This document shows positions 6,836 through 9,117 of a stretch of DNA of 9,117 nucleotides, in pieces (position 1 is the stretch's first letter; every line of letters begins with the position of its first letter). The notes below the pieces were generated by a model, which did no database searches, was not told the origin of the DNA, and saw only the letters and a program-made list of their open reading frames with translations. The translations under genes and the position numbers were made by a program. This DNA comes from Solirubrobacterales bacterium (GTDB lineage Bacteria; Actinomycetota; Thermoleophilia; Solirubrobacterales; Solirubrobacteraceae): the NCBI GenBank assembly GCA_016215085.1, contig JACRMD010000127.1, positions 1 to 9,117 on the forward strand, given 5' to 3'.

Positions 6836-8192
6836 ACCCGCCGCCGCCGCCCGCCATCGCGATGCCGGCGGGCTTCACGGTCACCGTCCCGGAGTCGAAG
6901 AACCCGTCGCCGCCGTCGGAGACCTCGCCGGTGATGGCCTGCGTGCCCCCGGCGTACGGCACCTGGAACGCGAGCGGCCCGGTGTTCAGCAGCGCCGTCA
7001 GCGGCATGCCCGGGACGGGCGGCGGGTCGGGGTCGTCCTTGCCGTCGGGCTCGCAGTCGATCGACGCGGTGGCGCTGTCGTTGCCCTGCGGGCCCCAGAC
7101 GACGTTGAGCAGGCCGCCGCCGGCGTCGGTGATCGTCACCGACCACGGGACCTCCGGCGCGACCGGGTCGATCAGCGGGCACTTCGGCGTCTTCGAGCTG
7201 TAGGTCAGGCCCTCCCAGCGCAGCGGCCCCACCGCCCGCCAGGCGCCCTCGCCGATCCTGGTGGCCTTGAGCACCGCGTGGATCTCGCCCGCGCCCTGGT
7301 GCGTGGCGAAGTTCCCGCGGCCGCCGACGTCGAGCCGGACCTCGTAGACGTCGCTGAGCTTGCACAGCTCCTCGTTGACGCGCTTGGCGATCGCGTCGTA
7401 GTCCTCGAAGACCGTGTCGGGGCGCAGCGTGCCGGTCGTCGAGGAGCCGATCGGCGCGCCGGTCCGGGCGTCGACGAACGAGATGGTCACCTGCAGGCCG
7501 CCGCCCGGCGCGTCGGCGACGAGGCCCTGGACGGCGACGTCCTCCAGGACGAAGTTGCGCTCGAGCCGCGTCGACGGGTCGACGTAGGGCGACTGCTGGA
7601 ACTCGAGCTCCTTGATGGCGTCCGCGCGGCGCTCGATCTCGACGACCGTGCCGCCGCACCGCTCGTGGAAGTCGCCGCCGACCACGTCGGTGATCAGCAG
7701 GTCGTCGAGGCCGTTCTTCAGCATGGCGAAGTCGGCGTCGCGCGAGGTGCCGGTGAACGGGTGGATGCCGACCGCGACGCTGCCCGGCGTCATCTGGCCC
7801 TTCTCCTGGACGAACGCCGCGCGCGCCTTCTTGCGCTTCTTCTTCTTCTTCTTGGCCTTGAGCGACGCCTTCTTGCGCTGCTGGCCGGCCTTGAGCGTGA
7901 CCCCGAGGCGCACCTGCGCCGGCCGCGCGCCGGGCCGCACGACGGTGCCGACCACCACGTACTGGCCCGCCGGGAGCTTCAGCGAGAACGCGCCGGTGCG
8001 GGAGACGGGCCGCGCGGCGACCAGCGTTCCGGTCGCGCGGTCGATGGCCCGCACGTCGGCCTGCGCGCCCTTGGGCACCTTCACACCCAGCGTGCCCGCG
8101 AACGTCCCCGGCCTGGGCGTCGCAGCCGCGACCGGGCCGGCGAGGACGGCGAGCAGCAAGGCCGCGGCGAGCGGCGCGAGCGAGCGGCGCAT
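6834..8192 (-). CDS. Secreted protein with CsgG-like domain and poly-lysine linker
   Basis: A 452-aa exported protein. Residues 1-24 are a Sec signal peptide (MRRSL, a leucine/alanine core, AAA before T25). Residues 28-100 look like a carboxypeptidase-regulatory-type beta domain (GTFAGTLGVKVPKG, then TGAFSLKLPAGQYVVVG). A very basic linker (106-124) contains six lysines in a row, R120 and two more lysines. Residues 137-290 resemble CsgG/LpoB-type proteins: a hydrophobic strand then HPF (VAVGIHPF), a helix (FAMLKNGLDDLLITDV), then VVEIERRADAIKELEFQQSPYVDPSTR, which parallels the CsgG 'VER..l..il.E..l..sg.vd..t' segment, then VQGLVADAP. Residues 346-446 form a second beta-rich part ending in a glycine run. 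Four cysteines (179, 277, 338, 380) could form disulfides. No lipobox is present, so unlike CsgG it is not an evident lipoprotein. The start at 8190-8192 has AGGG 8 nt upstream. The epimerase gene follows 10 bp downstream. Confidence 0.85.
   Translation of the reverse strand: MRRSLAPLAAALLLAVLAGPVAAATPRPGTFAGTLGVKVPKGAQADVRAIDRATGTLVAARPVSRTGAFSLKLPAGQYVVVGTVVRPGARPAQVRLGVTLKAGQQRKKASLKAKKKKKKRKKARAAFVQEKGQMTPGSVAVGIHPFTGTSRDADFAMLKNGLDDLLITDVVGGDFHERCGGTVVEIERRADAIKELEFQQSPYVDPSTRLERNFVLEDVAVQGLVADAPGGGLQVTISFVDARTGAPIGSSTTGTLRPDTVFEDYDAIAKRVNEELCKLSDVYEVRLDVGGRGNFATHQGAGEIHAVLKATRIGEGAWRAVGPLRWEGLTYSSKTPKCPLIDPVAPEVPWSVTITDAGGGLLNVVWGPQGNDSATASIDCEPDGKDDPDPPPVPGMPLTALLNTGPLAFQVPYAGGTQAITGEVSDGGDGFFDSGTVTVKPAGIAMAGGGGG
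7836..7853. repeat. In-frame (CTT)6 / (AAG)6 trinucleotide tract
   Basis: Six CTT units on the plus strand encode lysines 114-119 of the CsgG-like protein through six consecutive AAG codons. The tract is unusually AT-rich for this genome. Slippage would add or remove single lysines without breaking the frame. Confidence 0.9.
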
Positions 8193-8215
8193 GCGCGGAC
8201 CCTACCGGTCGCACC

Positions 8216-8285
8216 GTCCGCCGCCGGACATCCGGGGCCAGGCCCCCAACGTCCGCCGCCGGACAACTGGGGCCAGGCCCCCAAC
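8216..8285. repeat. Type A repeat units (2 x 35 bp)
   Basis: Units 8216-8250 and 8251-8285 match at 33 of 35 positions; the differences fall in the 4-nt joint between the palindromes (ATCC versus AACT). Each has GTCCG-CCGC-CGGAC arms followed by the GGGGCCAGGCCCC palindrome and CAAC. Confidence 0.95.
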
Positions 8286-8377
8286 ACCAGCTTCATGAAG
8301 GGGCCTGGCCCCCAACACGAGCTTCATGAAGGGGCCTGGCCCCCAACGCGAGCTTCATGAAGGGCCTGGCCCCCGAC
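8286..8377. repeat. Type B repeat units (31, 31 and 30 bp)
   Basis: Units 8286-8316, 8317-8347 and 8348-8377 each hold the palindrome CTTCATGAAG joined directly to GGGGCCTGGCCCC. Variation is confined to the first three bases (ACC, ACG, GCG), one lost G in the third unit, and A to G in its tail. The 31-bp period is close to three helical turns, so the CTTCATGAAG sites lie on one face of the DNA. Confidence 0.95.
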
Positions 8378-8396
8378 GTGGGGTGACGTCGAGCGG

Positions 8397-8892
8397 TCAG
8401 CCGCGGTACGGGCGCAGGCGCAGCAGCCAGCCGGGCACCGCGGCGCGGTAGCGCGCGTAGTCGGCGCCGAAGCGGCGCGCGAGCAGCGGCTCCTCGCGGA
8501 GGTGGTGCAGCGCCGCCATCGCGGCGGCGTACACGGCGGCCGCGACGAGGAGGATCCACCGGCCCAGCAGGAGGCCCTGGCCGGCGATCGCGGCGGTCGT
8601 GGCCACGTACATGGGGTTGCGGACGTGGCGGTAAGGCGCCGGTGACGACGAGCTCGGTCGGCGGCGCCAGCGGCGAGGGCGTTCCGCGGCCCTCGCGGGC
8701 GAAGCGCACGAAGGCGTCGACGACGACGGCGAGCCCGGCCGCGAGCAGGAGCGCGCCGAGCACGCGCACGGCCGCCGGCCACCCGTCGTGGGCGTCCCAG
8801 CCGGTGAGCAGGAACGGGCCGACCCCGATCTCGAGCACCGGCCCGGCGAGGAAGAACGCCAGGCCCCCGAGCAGCGGGACGCGGGCGGCCAT
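8397..8892 (-). pseudogene. Isoprenylcysteine carboxyl methyltransferase-like membrane protein, frameshifted
   Basis: Multi-pass membrane methyltransferase-like protein of the ICMT/phospholipid methyltransferase family, which use S-adenosylmethionine at the membrane. The two halves lie in different frames. The first 86 residues (ATG at 8890-8892; hydrophobic segments near 7-28 and 41-61; ending TELVVTGA) read to 8635. Skipping one base at 8633-8634 restores YRHVRNPMYVATTAAIAGQG, the conserved family signature, then a third hydrophobic region and the typical C-terminus EEPLLARRFGADYARYRAAVPGW. The corrected product is 164 aa, a normal length. Without correction, translation would run in the wrong frame to a stop at 8293, through part of the repeat array. 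The start overlaps the upstream gene's stop as TGATG. The break could be a true mutation, a sequencing error or, less likely, a programmed shift. Family assignment is good; substrate unknown. Confidence 0.8.
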
Positions 8893-9117
8893 CAGCCGGT
8901 GACGGTCAGGACGACCGCGGCGGCCGCCGCGTAGGCGACCGCGAGGACGAGCAGGCCGCCGGCCATCGTCTGCAGCAGGCGGTCGTCGTCGGTGAGGGCC
9001 TGGCCGGCCAGCCGCGCCTGGGTGCGGCGGTGCAGCAGCCAGGCGGCCCCCGCCACGACCACGAGCACGAGCCACGGCGCCAGCGTCCCCGCGAGGAGCA
9101 CGGTGCCGAGGAGGGCC
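8892..9117 (-). CDS. Small two-helix membrane protein, unknown function (5' end beyond window)
   Basis: The frame is open from the window edge to the TGA at 8892-8894. Two hydrophobic segments (TLAPWLVLVVVAGAAWLL, and MAGGLLVLAVAYAAAAAVVL near the C-terminus) flank a short basic and acidic loop (HRRTQARLAGQALTDDDRLLQ), so this is a membrane protein with both ends probably on the same side. A GTG at 9099-9101 is the only in-window start near the edge, but it has no Shine-Dalgarno and the frame stays open before it (ALLGTV), so the true start likely lies outside. The stop shares one base with the ATG of the methyltransferase-like gene (TGATG), which suggests translational coupling. No family recognised. 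Confidence 0.65.
   Translation of the reverse strand, partial: ALLGTVLLAGTLAPWLVLVVVAGAAWLLHRRTQARLAGQALTDDDRLLQTMAGGLLVLAVAYAAAAAVVLTVTG

Larger units (their letters stand above)
8216..8377. repeat. Tandem array of five modular palindromic repeat units
   Basis: The 204-bp gap between two minus-strand genes is almost filled by five tandem units. All five end in the core GGGGCCWGGCCCCCAAC (W is A in units 1-2 and T in units 3-5; the last unit lacks one G and reads CGAC). Core centres lie at 8240, 8275, 8306, 8337 and 8367, spaced 35, 31, 31 and 30 bp. In front of the core, units 1-2 carry the inverted repeat GTCCGCCGCCGGAC while units 3-5 carry the perfect palindrome CTTCATGAAG. On RNA each unit would fold into two hairpins. 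The array follows the stop of the broken methyltransferase gene and precedes the CsgG-like gene. I saw no further copy in the window. Confidence 0.95.

Noticed and set aside
6513..8360. A 615-codon open frame on the plus strand, ending in the repeats
   Set aside because: Antisense to the epimerase and CsgG-like genes; its translation is arginine/alanine/valine-rich with no domain, and it runs through the repeat array.
8216..8377. CRISPR array
   Set aside because: The units are contiguous with no unique spacers, each contains two palindromes, and no cas gene is nearby.
8293..9075. A 260-codon minus-strand frame covering the methyltransferase region
   Set aside because: Only its middle part (8635-8892) is real coding sequence, the first half of the frameshifted ICMT-like gene; the rest is out of frame with the small membrane gene and the C-terminal half.

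Overview
The window is a GC-rich (visibly above 70%), densely packed bacterial chromosomal segment. Codon third positions are almost all G or C, GTG starts are frequent, and gaps are short. This fits an actinomycete. The mix of a class III cyclase with a mycobacterial-type regulatory domain, a FadD-type ligase and several secreted proteins would suit the Thermoleophilia/Solirubrobacterales, but that assignment is inference. There is no rRNA, tRNA, transposase, phage gene or CRISPR array, so most of the window is ordinary core or accessory chromosome.

Layout. (1) 1-876 (+): 3' part of a class III nucleotidyl cyclase gene that starts before the window. (2) 877-2984 (-): a two-gene operon of a small uncharacterised helical protein followed by glmS, converging on the cyclase with no gap. 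(3) 2985-3173: a divergent intergenic region with a near-perfect 16-bp palindrome and small repeats. (4) 3174-5820 (+): a small secreted protein, a strong 14-bp hairpin that buries the Shine-Dalgarno of the next gene, a fatty-acyl-CoA ligase (FadD/AMP-binding type), and a 153-aa protein of unknown function 9 bp after it. (5) 5783-8192 (-): a secreted protein with a CsgG-like domain and a poly-lysine linker, coupled to an NAD-dependent epimerase/dehydratase whose last codons overlap the preceding convergent gene by 38 bp. (6) 8216-8377: five tandem palindromic repeat units built from one shared core and two interchangeable companion palindromes. (7) 8397-9117 (-): an isoprenylcysteine methyltransferase-like membrane gene broken by one extra base, with a small two-helix membrane protein coupled upstream of it that runs off the window.

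How the genes fit together. GlmS makes glucosamine-6-phosphate for cell-wall precursors; its small partner gene is close enough to share a transcript. The acyl-CoA ligase activates fatty or related carboxylic acids. The other genes do not form one obvious pathway. The strongest candidates for something undescribed are the modular repeat array at 8216-8377, the SD-sequestering hairpin at 3658-3705, and the actinobacterial CsgG-like secreted protein. No complete new defence, biosynthetic or mobile system is visible.
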